A DNA stretch of 64,000 nucleotides from Cytophagaceae bacterium (GCA_947458545.1 CANGYH010000004.1:1-64000); one strand, 5' to 3'; counted from the stretch's first letter, positions 15,736 through 23,603 are shown. The notes: generated by a model from the sequence alone, not told the origin. Translations and numbers: made by a program.

Positions 15736-18700
15736 CTACTCCCGCACCCACCGCAGGCTTTGGTTGCCCATGCGCAGCAGGTATAGGCCGCGGGGCAGGG
15801 CGGAGAGATCCAGGTAGCTGGTGCCTTTGGGCAGATAGGCGCTGCGCAGCAGCGCCCCTTGAGCCGAGCGCACCTCGAGCTTGCCTGCAGCCTGGGCCGT
15901 GAGCTCCAGCTGGCCTGAGCTGGGGTTGGGCCGGGCCGAAAAGGTGCTTGGCAGCGCTTTTCGTGCCGAGGTGATGACCTGCACCGAGTCAGAGCGGCTC
16001 GTATCGACAACAGGCCGGTATAAGGTGTTGACCACCGTGTTTGTGCGCACCGGGTCGTTGAAGTCAAAGTAGATGTCGGCGTTGTTTTCAATCCTTGTGC
16101 CCAGCGGCGCGTCAGATGTTGGCAGGATGGAAAAGTCGATAAAGCCCTGCGAGGCCTGGCCAGAGCGCGTCGAGTCTGGCAGCTGAATGCCCGGGAAGGT
16201 GAAGGTCAAGACAGGTCGCCCTTCGCCAGACAGGCTTGCCCGGTAGGGGTGTGAGGCTGCACCGAATCTGAGGGTGGATAGGTCCAGGTGCAAAGAGAGC
16301 ATGTCTGTGATGCGCACGGCAAAGGCCGTGTCGTTGCCTTTGTTCATAAAGCGCAGGCGGTAGCGAAGCCGGGTGCCCGGCTCGATGTTGCCGGCCGTGC
16401 CGATACCCTTCGGGTCGACTTGCTTGTCGTTGGGGTCGTAGCTGTCTCGGATGGGCAGGCACTCTCTCGCCTCGATGGGCGAGTCTGAGCCGGGCAGTTG
16501 CACCTGCTGACCGCCTGCCTGCGATAGCGTGAGGCAACTGGCCCAGGCCCGCTGCCATCTACCCCTTGGCGAGAGCGAGTCTTGCTCGACTTCAACAACG
16601 GCCATCGTAGCAGCCGATAAGGGGCTGACGGCCAGAGCCAGCGTATCGCCTGCATCAAGGCGATAAGGCCGCTCATAGACCAGCACCGAGTCTTGCCAGA
16701 GCCGCAGGCGGCGCGCCCGGGCCATGCTCTGCCCTGTGTTGCGCAGTGTGAAGGTGGGGCGGCCTTGCTGGCAGTAGCCCGTGGCCTCGACAAAGGAGCC
16801 GTCGTAGCCCTGGGGCCAGGCGCAAGCCTCGGGGGCGGGGGTAAGCCAGGCCTTGGTGCATTGCTCCAGGCCCATGATGCCAGGCGCGCAGGCCACCGAG
16901 TCGCGAATCACAATCCTGCCTGCCTGACCGGCAGCAAGCGTGCCGATGGCAAAGCTGTAGCTAGAGTCTTGCGTGTTAAAGTTATAAGGCTTATCGGCCG
17001 ACAGAAGATGCAGATAGCGCGGTAGCTGCAGATGCGCCACCACGCCTGCTTGAGGGGCTTGGCCGGAGTTCACGTAGCTGATTACGGTCGAGTTAGGTAT
17101 GCAGCGCCTGCGGCGGTTAGAACCGACGGCGACCTCCAGCCTGGCGCATGCCTGCTCCTGGATGGCGAAGGCCAAGCCGGCTACCGTATCCCGTGGGCCT
17201 GCAAAGTCGGCCGTGTAGCCTGTGCCCGAGGGCGGGCAGACCTGGCGTCTCCGCATAAGGAATTCTTGGGCCAGCAAGGTCTCAACCTTATAGCGGCCCG
17301 AGTCTACTCCGATGTTAAAAATGCCCTGCTCCAACGAAAAGCCATAATATTTTTTGCCCGAAGCCGAGTCTTTAGCAATAATGCACGTAAAGGGCATGGC
17401 AACTTCGCCAGAGTCTTGGATGCAATCGGTGTTTCTGGCTAGAAAGACATGACCCTGTAACCTGTGTCTGAACCGTCTTGGAAAATTACTACGAGGCCTA
17501 GTAGTGGTTGGTGTAGAAATTCCGATTGAGAAATTATGACCCGCTGAGGCTTGAAAAGTGCCTGAAAGGTCACTGGGAATACTGCTTTGCCAATTCGAAT
17601 TGGTACCCCACGCTACTAAAGTTCCGTTTTTCCTGACGGCAATATTATGGTACTCGCCTGCAGAGATACCAATCACACTGTCTAAGCCTGGGGGTACATC
17701 GCACTGCCCCAGATTATTGAATCCCCAAGCTACCACCGTTCCATCAGCCTTTAAGGCTAGATTATGGTAGCTGCCAGCTGCAATTGCTACCACGCCTCTA
17801 AGGCCAGCAGGCACCGCAGTTTGGCCCCGCGTATTATCGCCCCAAGCCACTATAGTAGAGTCTGCCAATAATGCTAAGCTGTGTCGAAATCCACAAGACA
17901 CAGTCTCTACCTCCCTTAGTTGTCTTGTACGGGCGGTATTGATAACAAGAGAGTCTCCCCAACCAAAAACCGTGCCGTCCCTTCGGACAGCGAGGTTGTG
18001 CACATCACCTGCAGCGATATATACAATGCCCCTTTCTCTTGGATTGAGCGGTTTAAAATTGGGTATCCATTGTCCCAGGCCGCCCCAGTTATTAATAGTA
18101 CTATCAACCTTAAGGGCCACATTGTGGTATGTTCCCGCAGCCACTTGCCGGACCTTTCCCAAATTCGGCGGCACTCCTAGAGGCACCAAATTGCTGGCAC
18201 CCCAAATGGAAACAGAACTGTCACGGCCAAGAATTAAGCAGTGTAGCTTTCCAGCCGATACACTCAAGGCATTAGAAACCGATTTAGGAACAGGCTGAGT
18301 GCCCCAGTTTGTGGAACCCCATGACACTAAGGTACCATCACTTCTAAGTGCCAGAGAAAAATTTGCCTCTGCAGAAATAGCAACCACGCCGTTTAAGCCT
18401 GCAGGTACCTGGGATTGACCGAAATTGTTGAAGCCCCAAGCCACAACTGTTCCATCTGCTTTAAGCGCCAAGGTATGATTATGGCCAACTGCTACCGCTA
18501 CAACCCCACTTAAATTAGTGGGCACACTAAACATGCCACCACTACTATATTGTCCAAAACCAGTGACCGTCCCATCATCTTTGAGGCCAACAGTAAAACC
18601 AATGCCGCAGCCAATGGCTGTTATTTTGTTTAGCTGCCTTTCGATGCCACCCAAATTGTAAACAGCTACCGTACTATCAGCTAAAAGTGCGGAGAGACGA

Positions 18701-19185
18701 TATCCTTTACTGATAATTGCAACAGCATTATTTATGCCAACTACAGGGTAGCCAATTGTATCATAAGTGGTTGACCAATAGACTATTGTGCCATTACTTC
18801 TTAATGCATAATAAACACCCTCCGATGCTGCTACAGCTTTTATGTTTGTTAGTCCTCGAGGGGTACGGCTATTCTTGCCCCAGGCTACAATGGTACCGTT
18901 TTGTTTTAGGGCGATGGTAGAATTTTCGCTTCCTGCGATATCTACTACCCCTCGCAAGCCTACGGGCACGTCGCACTGCTTGTACAAGTTATGGCCCCAA
19001 GCCATCACGGTACTATCCTCAAGGATTGCTAGGTTATGCTCAAGCCCAGAGGTAAGCTTGGTTATTTGCTTGTTGTACTCGCCGACGAAAGCAATCCGCC
19101 CCCAGGCCCGAAACTCCTGCGTTTGCCCCCACCCAGGCAGGGCGCAAACACACAGCAAGAGCAATAAGTAAAGACGATTACTCAT
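15736..19185 (-). CDS. RCC1-repeat surface protein with long C-terminal module and T9SS tail
   Basis: The ATG at 19185 (MSNRLYLLLLLCVCALPGWGQ) starts a 1,149-residue protein with a signal peptide. Residues about 25-565 are 13 full and one partial RCC1 repeats, fitting two seven-bladed propellers. There follows an SdrD-like segment (GHVFLARNTDCIQDSGE), a cysteine-rich linker with RRRRC and GIMGLEQCT, then a DUF7619/DUF11-like domain (DSYDPNDKQVDPKGIG ... FADIYFDFNDPVRTNT pattern) and a T9SS sorting domain ending LRWVRE. It is a close paralogue of 52707-56120 in layout and of 2614-4562 in its tail. The propeller half is lower in G+C than the rest. Role unknown; adhesion or ligand binding is a guess. 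Confidence 0.88.
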   Translation of the reverse strand: MSNRLYLLLLLCVCALPGWGQTQEFRAWGRIAFVGEYNKQITKLTSGLEHNLAILEDSTVMAWGHNLYKQCDVPVGLRGVVDIAGSENSTIALKQNGTIVAWGKNSRTPRGLTNIKAVAASEGVYYALRSNGTIVYWSTTYDTIGYPVVGINNAVAIISKGYRLSALLADSTVAVYNLGGIERQLNKITAIGCGIGFTVGLKDDGTVTGFGQYSSGGMFSVPTNLSGVVAVAVGHNHTLALKADGTVVAWGFNNFGQSQVPAGLNGVVAISAEANFSLALRSDGTLVSWGSTNWGTQPVPKSVSNALSVSAGKLHCLILGRDSSVSIWGASNLVPLGVPPNLGKVRQVAAGTYHNVALKVDSTINNWGGLGQWIPNFKPLNPRERGIVYIAAGDVHNLAVRRDGTVFGWGDSLVINTARTRQLREVETVSCGFRHSLALLADSTIVAWGDNTRGQTAVPAGLRGVVAIAAGSYHNLALKADGTVVAWGFNNLGQCDVPPGLDSVIGISAGEYHNIAVRKNGTLVAWGTNSNWQSSIPSDLSGTFQASAGHNFSIGISTPTTTRPRSNFPRRFRHRLQGHVFLARNTDCIQDSGEVAMPFTCIIAKDSASGKKYYGFSLEQGIFNIGVDSGRYKVETLLAQEFLMRRRQVCPPSGTGYTADFAGPRDTVAGLAFAIQEQACARLEVAVGSNRRRRCIPNSTVISYVNSGQAPQAGVVAHLQLPRYLHLLSADKPYNFNTQDSSYSFAIGTLAAGQAGRIVIRDSVACAPGIMGLEQCTKAWLTPAPEACAWPQGYDGSFVEATGYCQQGRPTFTLRNTGQSMARARRLRLWQDSVLVYERPYRLDAGDTLALAVSPLSAATMAVVEVEQDSLSPRGRWQRAWASCLTLSQAGGQQVQLPGSDSPIEARECLPIRDSYDPNDKQVDPKGIGTAGNIEPGTRLRYRLRFMNKGNDTAFAVRITDMLSLHLDLSTLRFGAASHPYRASLSGEGRPVLTFTFPGIQLPDSTRSGQASQGFIDFSILPTSDAPLGTRIENNADIYFDFNDPVRTNTVVNTLYRPVVDTSRSDSVQVITSARKALPSTFSARPNPSSGQLELTAQAAGKLEVRSAQGALLRSAYLPKGTSYLDLSALPRGLYLLRMGNQSLRWVRE

Positions 19186-19393
19186 AAACAAAGGGATAAC
19201 CAGGCCAGCAATTTAAGAGGTACGCCCGCAGGGTGCAAACAGGGCGGGGATTAATACCGCTCCCTGGCCAGAAGTAACCCAAGGCAGGCCAACCGCCCCC
19301 CTAATCCGGCAGCAACGCCCCCAGCACCGCCGAGATGAGCGATCACCCCAACCCACGCAGCCCCCTTGCGTGCTTGGTTGGCTTTTAACCAAA

Positions 19394-19424
19394 AAAGCCT
19401 CTGCCCTAAACGGGCAGAGGCTTT
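19394..19424 (-). terminator. Terminator after the isomerase gene
   Basis: AAAGCCTCTGCCC and GGGCAGAGGCTTT form a 13-bp perfect stem with a 5-nt loop and T-rich or A-rich flanks on both sides. It lies 20 nt past the isomerase stop (19445). Confidence 0.85.
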
Positions 19425-19444
19425 GCTTTTTTGGGGCTGGGGGC

Positions 19445-20440
19445 TTAGTGCTTGGCCAGCTCGTTTTTGAGGAAGGTGATGACATCAACCGGGAAGGGGT
19501 CTACGTCGTTCTCCTCGGCCAGGTAGTAGCTCACCCAGTCTAGCAGGTGGATGAGGTAGAGGCACTGCTGGATGAAGTTGCCCCCGCGCGCGGGCAGGAT
19601 CTCCAACTTGGTGCCGGCCTTGCGGAAGATATCCTCGCAGATCTGCATCCGGATGCGGCTGCGGCTGTTGTCGTAGTCGGTGTGCAGCAGCACGGTTACG
19701 GTGTCTTTCCAGAGCCACTCGGGGAAGCGCCAGCCAACCAGCTCGTTGTGGTTCATCTCCGGGAAGACGTTCTGGTGGCTCAGCTGCTTGCTGTTTTCAG
19801 CAATCTGCTGTTGGTTGCGCACCAGCACCGGCTCTAGGCGGGCATCGCCGTAGAAGATGGGGAACTTGCCCTTCAGCTTAGCGGCCAGGGCCTGGGCATC
19901 GGCCTGGATCTGGGCCTGCTCGTCGGCCAGTTGCTTGCGGCTGGCGGCGATGTCGGCGGCGTGGTCTCCTTTGGCCAGGCCAAAGTGGCCGAAAATCTTG
20001 AGCAACTGCGTAACGGCATAGCCCACTCCTGCGCGCGGAGACTGGTCTCGGCTGGGGATGGCAATGTAGCTGGCGCCATGCTGCTTGAGTAGCTCGCCCA
20101 GTTTGCCGCCGCTGGTGACGCCTACCACCTGGGCACCCTTGGCAAAGGCTTGCTCTACGCCGGCGATGGTCTCTTCTGTACCGCCCGAGTAGGAGCAGGC
20201 GATGACCAGCGTGTTGGCCGATACGAAGGCCGGGATGTCGTAGCTTTTGTTGACGGCTACGGGCACCGTCAGCTCGTCGTACAGAAACGTCTGGATGAGA
20301 TTGGCCCCAATGCCAGAGCCACCCATACCGCAGATAAGTACGTTGTGGATGGGCTGCTTGGCAGCGGGCAGTTGTGCCTGGGCGGCAATGCCCAGCGCTT
20401 CCTCCAATTGGGCGGGGAAGCCTTCGATGAGTTTCTTCAT
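19445..20440 (-). CDS. Bifunctional phosphoglucose/phosphomannose isomerase
   Basis: The 331-residue protein has two SIS domains: the first shows ICGMGGSGIGANLIQ and ACSYSGGTEETI (sugar-phosphate loop), the second contains PEMNHNELVGW, the conserved catalytic region of the archaeal-type bifunctional PGI/PMI. It interconverts glucose-6-, fructose-6- and mannose-6-phosphate in the cytoplasm. Length and start (MKKLIEGFPAQL) fit the family. By supplying mannose-6-phosphate it could feed GDP-mannose for the gmd/fcl pathway 9 kb away; that link is an inference. Confidence 0.9.
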   Translation of the reverse strand: MKKLIEGFPAQLEEALGIAAQAQLPAAKQPIHNVLICGMGGSGIGANLIQTFLYDELTVPVAVNKSYDIPAFVSANTLVIACSYSGGTEETIAGVEQAFAKGAQVVGVTSGGKLGELLKQHGASYIAIPSRDQSPRAGVGYAVTQLLKIFGHFGLAKGDHAADIAASRKQLADEQAQIQADAQALAAKLKGKFPIFYGDARLEPVLVRNQQQIAENSKQLSHQNVFPEMNHNELVGWRFPEWLWKDTVTVLLHTDYDNSRSRIRMQICEDIFRKAGTKLEILPARGGNFIQQCLYLIHLLDWVSYYLAEENDVDPFPVDVITFLKNELAKH

Positions 20441-20469
20441 AACGCGAAACGTGCGCCGTGCCGGCTGCG

Positions 20470-20477
20470 TAGCTTTG
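20470..20477 (+). promoter_or_regulatory. Candidate -7 box for yraN
   Basis: TAGCTTTG is an exact match to TAnnTTTG. Transcription would begin near 20482, shortly before a purine-rich stretch (AAGAGAGGAG) and the candidate start codons at 20494 and 20512. No clear -33 TTG is seen. Confidence 0.4.
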
Positions 20478-20511
20478 GCTAAGAGAGGAGATTGTGCCGC
20501 TACGCCCCCTG

Positions 20512-20901
20512 ATGACGCCTACCCCAGAACCCGCCAAAGCCGATTCTACCATAGCCGCCCAGCACGGAAAGCAAGGCGAAGATATGGCCTGCCGCCTGCT
20601 TACCGCACTCGGCTACAAGCTGCTGGCACGCAACGTGCGCCACGGCCGCGCAGAGATGGACGTGCTGGCCACCGAGGGCGGGGCCCTTGTCTGCATTGAG
20701 ATTAAGACCCGCACCAACACCGCCTTCGGCCGGCCCGAGGAGTTTATCACCAAGCGCAAGCAAGTGCTGCTTAACCAGGCCCTGCAGGCCGAGGTGGAGG
20801 CCCGCCAATGGCAAGGCCCGGCCCGGTTCGACGAGGTGGCCCTGGTGCTGCTGCCAGACGGCTACCAGGCGCAGGTATTCCGGGATGTGTGGTACGGCTA
20901 G
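20512..20901 (+). CDS. yraN: YraN/UPF0102 endonuclease-like protein
   Basis: The product of about 129 residues has the UPF0102 pattern: HGKQGEDMACRLLTALGYKLLARNVRHGRAEMDVLA, then CIEIKTR, that is the E-D-ExK nuclease-like core. The family is Holliday-junction-resolvase-like, but its biochemical role is not established. I chose ATG 20512 (MTPTPEPAK); an in-frame GTG at 20494 sits 3 nt after a purine-rich run and remains possible. The stop codon overlaps the convergent ARMT1-type gene: both genes end in the same CTAG at 20898-20901. Confidence 0.88.
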   Translation: MTPTPEPAKADSTIAAQHGKQGEDMACRLLTALGYKLLARNVRHGRAEMDVLATEGGALVCIEIKTRTNTAFGRPEEFITKRKQVLLNQALQAEVEARQWQGPARFDEVALVLLPDGYQAQVFRDVWYG

Positions 20902-22220
20902 GCAGGCTGCCAGAAGTCGAGCAGGCCCCAATGGCCGTTGACGCGCCAGGCGGGGTCTAGCCCATCCAACCGGGATGGCAGATGCGCAGGCAACCCTGCC
21001 ACCATCTCGCTTTTGAGCATGCGGATCATGAGCGCAGGCACGGGCAGGTAGCCAAGCAGATCAGCCAGGGGCGTGGTGGGGTCGTAGGCGCGGTCGTCGA
21101 GCAGGCGGCGGTAGTTGGCGTCTCCCTTTACGACCCAGAGGTTGGAGGTGAAGAGGTCGTTGGACTGGCTTCCTTTTTGTGCATGGGGGGAGGCCCCCTC
21201 ATCACCCTGCGGCCTTCCGTGCGTGGGGAGCACCCCCTCACCCCCCAACCCCCTCTCCCCCTCCAGGGGAGAGGGGGAGCTAGTTTGGATGCTTAGATGG
21301 TGATTTCTCGTCAGATCTCGGGGCAGGTCTGCAAAGGGCCAGGGGCCGTTCCAGAAGGGATGGTCTTGAATTTGAAGGCGGCCTTGGGTGATGGCCTGTT
21401 GCAGGGCGGCAGCCAGGGCTTGCAGGGGCGGTGCGCCGGCGGCAAAGGCAGCCAGGTGCTGCCGCACGTCTTGCGCGGTGGCGTCTGAGACGAAGGTGGG
21501 GTCGTGCTTGACGTGCAGCACCACCTGCCGCCCAGCGCCGCTGGCTAGCAGGTAGTAGATCAGCACCAGGTCTAGCCCTAGCTCTAGCCCGGCGTTGTCG
21601 GCCAGCCAGTCTAGGCGAGGTAGGGGGGTGCGCGGGGCCAGATAAGCCAGCAGATTGGGGGTGCGGTCTAGCAGCAGGTGCTCGTCGGCTACCTCTGTGC
21701 GGGCATGGGCGGCCAGCTGGCTGAGGTCTGCCGTGTTGCCATACAGGTTGGCCCGCAGCAGGCCGGGCAAGGCCTGGGCTAAGGGCACCTGCGCTGCCAG
21801 CAGGGCTCGCACCCGGCCCGCCGCCTCCGCCAAGATGGGCAGGCTGCCCTGCAAACTGGCCTGCTTGGCCGGAGCAAAAGGATCAAGGCTGCGGTCTGCC
21901 CCGTAGCCCAATACGATGCCTATCTGCGTATAGAACCAGGCCTCGACCTGCGAAAAGGGCACCTGGGTGGCCATTTGCCCGGCGTAGGTCTGGTTGAAAC
22001 GCTCCCAACCCGCCCCGGCTGCTACTTGAGTGGTATCTATGGGCGGAAGGGGCTGGTTCTGGTGGATGACACCCAGCAGCGCCTCTAAGGCCTGCACCTG
22101 CCCAGACTGCAAGGCCACAGCCGCCTGCACCTGCGCCACCACCTTCGGCAGCCGCTCCCGAAAGGTGAATGCCCCAAACGAGGCCGGGTCGGCAGCGGTG
22201 ATGTATGGCGCAATCAGCAT
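20898..22220 (-). CDS. ARMT1/DUF89-type damage-control phosphatase, with an in-frame repeat insertion
   Basis: The 440-residue protein matches the DUF89/ARMT1-like fold: WLADNAGLELGLDLVLIYYLL carries the metal-binding D and N, KHDPTFVSDATAQD the next acidic pair, and LWVVKGDANYRRLLDDR is the C-terminal signature. Family members are metal-dependent phosphatases acting on damaged or excess sugar phosphates; the substrate here is unknown. Between IQT (about residue 307) and NDLFTSN there is an extra stretch of about 40 residues starting SSPSPLEGERGLGGEG, encoded by palindromic repeat DNA; it is probably a loop insertion. GACCTTTG lies 8 nt before the ATG, followed upstream by a heptamer tract. 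Confidence 0.8.
   Translation of the reverse strand: MLIAPYITAADPASFGAFTFRERLPKVVAQVQAAVALQSGQVQALEALLGVIHQNQPLPPIDTTQVAAGAGWERFNQTYAGQMATQVPFSQVEAWFYTQIGIVLGYGADRSLDPFAPAKQASLQGSLPILAEAAGRVRALLAAQVPLAQALPGLLRANLYGNTADLSQLAAHARTEVADEHLLLDRTPNLLAYLAPRTPLPRLDWLADNAGLELGLDLVLIYYLLASGAGRQVVLHVKHDPTFVSDATAQDVRQHLAAFAAGAPPLQALAAALQQAITQGRLQIQDHPFWNGPWPFADLPRDLTRNHHLSIQTSSPSPLEGERGLGGEGVLPTHGRPQGDEGASPHAQKGSQSNDLFTSNLWVVKGDANYRRLLDDRAYDPTTPLADLLGYLPVPALMIRMLKSEMVAGLPAHLPSRLDGLDPAWRVNGHWGLLDFWQPA
21168..21290. repeat. Palindromic repeat inserted in frame in the ARMT1-type gene
   Basis: The core CCCCCTCTCCCC-CTCCA-GGGGAGAGGGGG (21249-21277) is a perfect 12-bp palindrome. Next to it, GGCCTTCCGTGCGTGGGG (21211-21228) resembles GGCCTTCCGTGGGTGGG at 22767 in the repeat-rich intergenic block. 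The whole stretch is translated without a stop and separates two conserved blocks of the protein. The exact edges are approximate. Confidence 0.7.
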
Positions 22221-22246
22221 AAGGGACGCAAAGGTCGGGGGGGGAG

Positions 22247-22277
22247 TTGAGAGTTAAGAGTTGAAAATTGAGAGTTG
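22247..22277. repeat. Heptamer tract TTGAGAG, inverted relative to the one at 13124
   Basis: Four units (TTGAGAG, TTAAGAG, TTGAAAA, TTGAGAG) plus TTG. On the minus strand this reads as CTCTCAA units, 27 nt upstream of the ARMT1-type start codon. Confidence 0.8.
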
Positions 22278-22306
22278 CCGCTGGTACCGGTCTCCGCAAG
22301 ATTCCT

Positions 22307-22329
22307 GGTACCGGTCAAAGACCGGTACC
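22307..22329. repeat. Palindrome GGTACCGGTC-AAA-GACCGGTACC
   Basis: Perfect 10-bp arms with a 3-nt loop. An incomplete copy of the left arm precedes it at 22283-22292 (GGTACCGGTC, then TCCGC). It has the same shape as 22781-22803 with one compensated base pair. Confidence 0.85.
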
Positions 22330-22346
22330 CACCTAGCCGTTACCCT

Positions 22347-22362
22347 GCGGTCTCCAGACCGC
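22347..22362. repeat. Palindrome GCGGTCT-CC-AGACCGC
   Basis: Perfect 7-bp arms with a 2-nt loop. The same element occurs in the opposite orientation (loop GG) at 22748-22763. Confidence 0.8.
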
Positions 22363-22528
22363 TGAAAGGGAGGGCTTGGGGGTGCGTTAGTTTGGGCCGC
22401 CCCAGGCAAAAGCCGTGGGGCTACTAGAATAGCGACGGCTGAAACCGCCCGCTGCTTATTTGCTGAATTTTAGGAGGTTGCAAGCGGTTTTTGTCGGCAA
22501 ATGTCGGTAGAATTGTCGTGTGTAGCTC

Positions 22529-22608
22529 TAGTCTGAAGACTGCTTTTCCATGGGCGTCACAAGTCATCGCTCCCCTAATCGGGTCGCTAAAGACTTGCGA
22601 CAGGTTGC
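22529..22608 (+). repeat. 80-bp dispersed repeat, copy A
   Basis: Begins TAGTCTGAAGACTG and ends GCTAAAGACTTGCGACAGGTTGC (first part at 22585). It contains two internal pairings: AGTCT/AGACT at the left end and GTCGC/GCGAC near the right. The reverse complement of 59143-59223 matches it over nearly the whole length, with one length difference and a variable block after the first palindrome. Confidence 0.85.
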
Positions 22609-22679
22609 ACCAAGGGACGCGGAAGGGACGTTCTTCGCCTTCGGCGGCGCCGTGCAACTGCTGAACATGGGGGACACAA

Positions 22680-22695
22680 GACGCAGCCTTGCGTC
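22680..22695. repeat. Palindrome GACGCA-GCCT-TGCGTC
   Basis: Perfect 6-bp arms with a 4-nt loop. It shares GCAGCCT with the hairpin at 22855-22871. Confidence 0.6.
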
Positions 22696-22747
22696 AGCGG
22701 TGGAGGTGCAGACCGTAGCCTGGACGTACCCGATGCCATCCGTTTGA

Positions 22748-22763
22748 GCGGTCTGGAGACCGC
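22748..22763. repeat. Palindrome GCGGTCT-GG-AGACCGC
   Basis: Same arms as 22347-22362 with the complementary loop, so it is the same element inverted. GGCCTTCCGTGGGTGGG follows directly. Confidence 0.8.
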
Positions 22764-22780
22764 GGGGCCTTCCGTGGGTG

Positions 22781-22815
22781 GGTCCCGGTCAGAGACCGGG
22801 ACCAGCATTTAGGGG
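22781..22815. repeat. Palindrome GGTCCCGGTC-AGA-GACCGGGACC with AGCATTTAGG tail
   Basis: Perfect 10-bp arms, 3-nt loop, then the tail AGCATTTAGGGG. The loop, right arm and tail recur at 152-174, and with changes at 176-198. Confidence 0.85.
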
Positions 22816-22854
22816 CTATTCGCAGGCTGCCAGGTCTGACGCCCTGGCCTACAT

Positions 22855-22871
22855 GCGAGGCGCAGCCTCGC
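22855..22871. repeat. Palindrome GCGAGGC-GCA-GCCTCGC
   Basis: Perfect 7-bp arms with a 3-nt loop; the inner AGGCGCAGCCT recurs at 57470-57480. Confidence 0.65.
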
Positions 22872-22919
22872 GAGAGCACGTGACAAGGGCACAGCCATTG
22901 CACAGAACTGGGGGGCTTT

Positions 22920-23453
22920 TTACGCCTCCATGGCCTCTGCTCCTTTGCGGGCTTTGGCCTTGGGGGCCGGGGCCGCACCGTTGGAGGCCGTGCGGTCTTC
23001 GGGTTGGAAGTCGCGCTGGCTGGGTTTCTTCTCGGTGGCCCGGCTAATCAGGTCCTTACCTTTCTCAAAGGCGCGGTCCAGGGCGGCGGGGGTGCGGCCG
23101 CTGTAGGCGTTGGGGTCAGAGAGCAGCACTACGCCCAGCTCTGCGGCGGCGGCGGCCAGAAAAGGCCAACGCGTCCGTCTGTTAAAGCCGAAAATCCAGG
23201 GGGCAGCACCCAACAGAAGTGCGCTGGCCACATCGCTGCGCAGGTGCGTGCGCATGGAGTACATCTTATTGACGCCCCACTCATAGTCCGTAAACAGGCT
23301 CTGGGGCACAATGGCCGCCCCCGCCACCGAGCTTACCCACAGCGGGGCGCCGCGGCGTTTGTCTCGGCTCAGCAGCCAGGGCAGGGCCAGCAGGGTACCG
23401 GCCATGGCATAGTCCATAAAGCCGTGTGTTTTAGAAGAGATTGGCTTGCGCAT
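22920..23453 (-). CDS. Conserved four-helix membrane protein of unknown function
   Basis: With ATG 23453 (MRKPISSKTHGFMDYAMAG) the product has 177 residues: hydrophobic segments at about 11-28, 38-56, 75-92 and 98-116, then a charged, disordered tail of about 50 residues rich in K, A and P. The SKTHGxxDY start is shared by small membrane proteins common in Bacteroidota; no function is known to me. The frame extends to 23519 but the added part lacks features. It is divergent from the GH1 gene with a 150-nt gap. Confidence 0.72.
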   Translation of the reverse strand: MRKPISSKTHGFMDYAMAGTLLALPWLLSRDKRRGAPLWVSSVAGAAIVPQSLFTDYEWGVNKMYSMRTHLRSDVASALLLGAAPWIFGFNRRTRWPFLAAAAAELGVVLLSDPNAYSGRTPAALDRAFEKGKDLISRATEKKPSQRDFQPEDRTASNGAAPAPKAKARKGAEAMEA

Positions 23454-23603
23454 AACAAGGGTACAAGGTTTTTGTGTGGTTTGCCTACTTCTTACGGCAT
23501 TGGGGCAGAAGGTTGCCACCTCGTGCCTGAAAAGTCTGAATAGCCCTCAACTTTTAGCCGGGCAGGCCAACCTAGGCGGCGTAGGGCCGTACCCAAGCAT
23601 GTT

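Larger units (their letters stand above)
22221..22919. other. Gene-free block dense in small palindromes
   Basis: About 700 nt without a convincing gene. It holds a heptamer tract (22247), at least six perfect or near-perfect hairpins (listed separately), and an 80-bp repeat (22529-22608) found again at 59143. The short open frames across it (for example 22587-22808 minus) are low in protein-like character and run through the palindromes. The promoter of the ARMT1-type gene must lie at the left end. Confidence 0.75.

Noticed and set aside
22587-22808. Short frames in the palindrome block
   Set aside because: They read through hairpins and have no similarity I can recognise.
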